From positions 1-8,068 of the forward strand of contig JAOULU010000065.1 of assembly GCA_029881855.1 (NCBI GenBank): a stretch of DNA of 8,068 nucleotides, in the 5' to 3' direction. Both the position numbers and the translations under genes were made by a program. The notes under the pieces were generated by a model that saw only the letters and a program-made list of their open reading frames with translations, was not told the DNA's origin and searched no databases. Every line of letters starts with the position of its first letter. The stretch's first letter is position 1. Below are positions 7,486-8,068 of the stretch, in pieces. The DNA comes from Nitrosomonas sp. (GTDB lineage Bacteria > Pseudomonadota > Gammaproteobacteria > Burkholderiales > Nitrosomonadaceae).

Positions 7486-8068
7486 CTAAACACGATGACT
7501 TATTTTGCCCATACTTGCAAGTTTGGTTAAGACCGCTTGTGCCATGTCTTTTAAAGGTACAATTTCATCAATAGCACCTACGGCAATAGCTTCTTTGGGC
7601 ATACCAAATACAACACAACTCTTTTCATCCTGCGAAAAATTATATGCACCTGCATTATGCATTTCAAGCATACCAGCCGCGCCATCTTTGCCCATACCGG
7701 TTAGGATAACACCGATAGCGTTCTTGCCTGCATAGTTTGCGGCTGAACGGAAAAGCACATCTACTGAAGGGCGATGCCTACATACCAACTCACCTTCACT
7801 CAACTCCGTCATATAATTAGCACCACTTCGCTTAAGTAATAGATGAGAATGACCTGGTGCCACATAGGCATGGCCAGGCATGATACGTTCACCACCTTGC
7901 GATTCATGCACCGCTATTTTACAAACTTGATTTAAGCGATTAGCAAATGATTTGGTGAATGCCTCCGGCATGTGTTGCGCTATCAAAATACCCGGAGAAT
8001 CTGGTGGCAATTTAATGAGAAAGTTTTTAATCGCCTCTGTACCACCCGTGGATGCACCCACAATGATA
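7486..8068 (-). CDS. cheB: Chemotaxis protein-glutamate methylesterase/deamidase CheB, C-terminal catalytic domain (5' end outside window)
   Basis: CheB removes methyl groups from, and deamidates, glutamate/glutamine side chains of chemoreceptors, adapting the response to constant stimuli. The visible 193 residues cover nearly the whole methylesterase domain. They begin [13 protein letters not shown] with the nucleophile Ser (codon 8052-8050). The catalytic His follows 26 residues later in IAQHMPEAF, and the Asp 122 residues after the Ser in [12 protein letters not shown]. These spacings equal Ser164, His190 and Asp286 of E. coli CheB. The frame is open through base 8068; the GTG at 8061-8059 is an internal valine, not a start. 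The amino-terminal receiver domain, with the phosphorylated Asp, and the linker lie off the right edge. The gene ends ISHRV before a TAG and leads a leftward run of envelope genes. Confidence 0.97.
   Translation of the reverse strand, partial: IIVGASTGGTEAIKNFLIKLPPDSPGILIAQHMPEAFTKSFANRLNQVCKIAVHESQGGERIMPGHAYVAPGHSHLLLKRSGANYMTELSEGELVCRHRPSVDVLFRSAANYAGKNAIGVILTGMGKDGAAGMLEMHNAGAYNFSQDEKSCVVFGMPKEAIAVGAIDEIVPLKDMAQAVLTKLASMGKISHRV

Noticed and set aside
7466..7490. Two short AT-rich palindromes (AATTA-ACAA-TAATT and TTTAG-ACA-CTAAA) at the end of cheB
   Set aside because: The stems are 5 bases of mostly A/T with no GC core, so not a credible terminator between cheB and the lipoprotein gene.

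Overview
The window comes from a motile Gram-negative bacterium, most likely a proteobacterium. It has a flagellar export gene (flhB) at the left edge, a chemotaxis methylesterase gene (cheB) at the right edge, an outer-membrane type lipoprotein and ribosomal S12 modification by RimO. The DNA is moderately AT-rich by eye. The cheB and flhB genes read in the same direction, which fits the cheB-cheY-cheZ-flhB order known from many Betaproteobacteria (Nitrosomonadales-like groups are a candidate). That taxonomic guess is inference, and no marker in the window settles it.

Layout from left to right: (1) the N-terminal 227 codons of flhB on the minus strand, running off the left edge; (2) a divergent intergenic region with a good extended -10 promoter, driving a membrane-anchored penicillin-acylase family Ntn hydrolase on the plus strand; (3) rimO on the minus strand, convergent with the acylase; (4) divergent from rimO, a plus-strand two-gene unit: a Sec-exported EndoU-type nuclease whose stop codon overlaps the start of a 104-residue cytoplasmic protein, probably its immunity partner; (5) a minus-strand run reading leftward from the right edge: cheB (5' end outside the window), a MepS/Spr-like NlpC/P60 lipoprotein, an isoprenylcysteine-methyltransferase-like membrane protein, a DUF4389 membrane protein and a small TM2-like membrane protein. 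Gaps in this run are about 34 to 73 bases and no convincing terminator is visible, so it may be one operon.

The edge genes belong to motility, rimO is housekeeping, and the rest concerns the cell envelope or exported enzymes. The most interesting item is the EndoU/immunity-like pair. The nuclease has the expected His-His-Lys-Thr residues, but in place of any polymorphic-toxin delivery region it carries only a signal peptide. Its mature part has six cysteines. The partner has no export signal and resembles the YacL (UPF0231) sequence pattern. No RNA genes, insertion sequences, CRISPR arrays or attachment sites were recognised, and no gene-free stretch exceeds about 220 bases.
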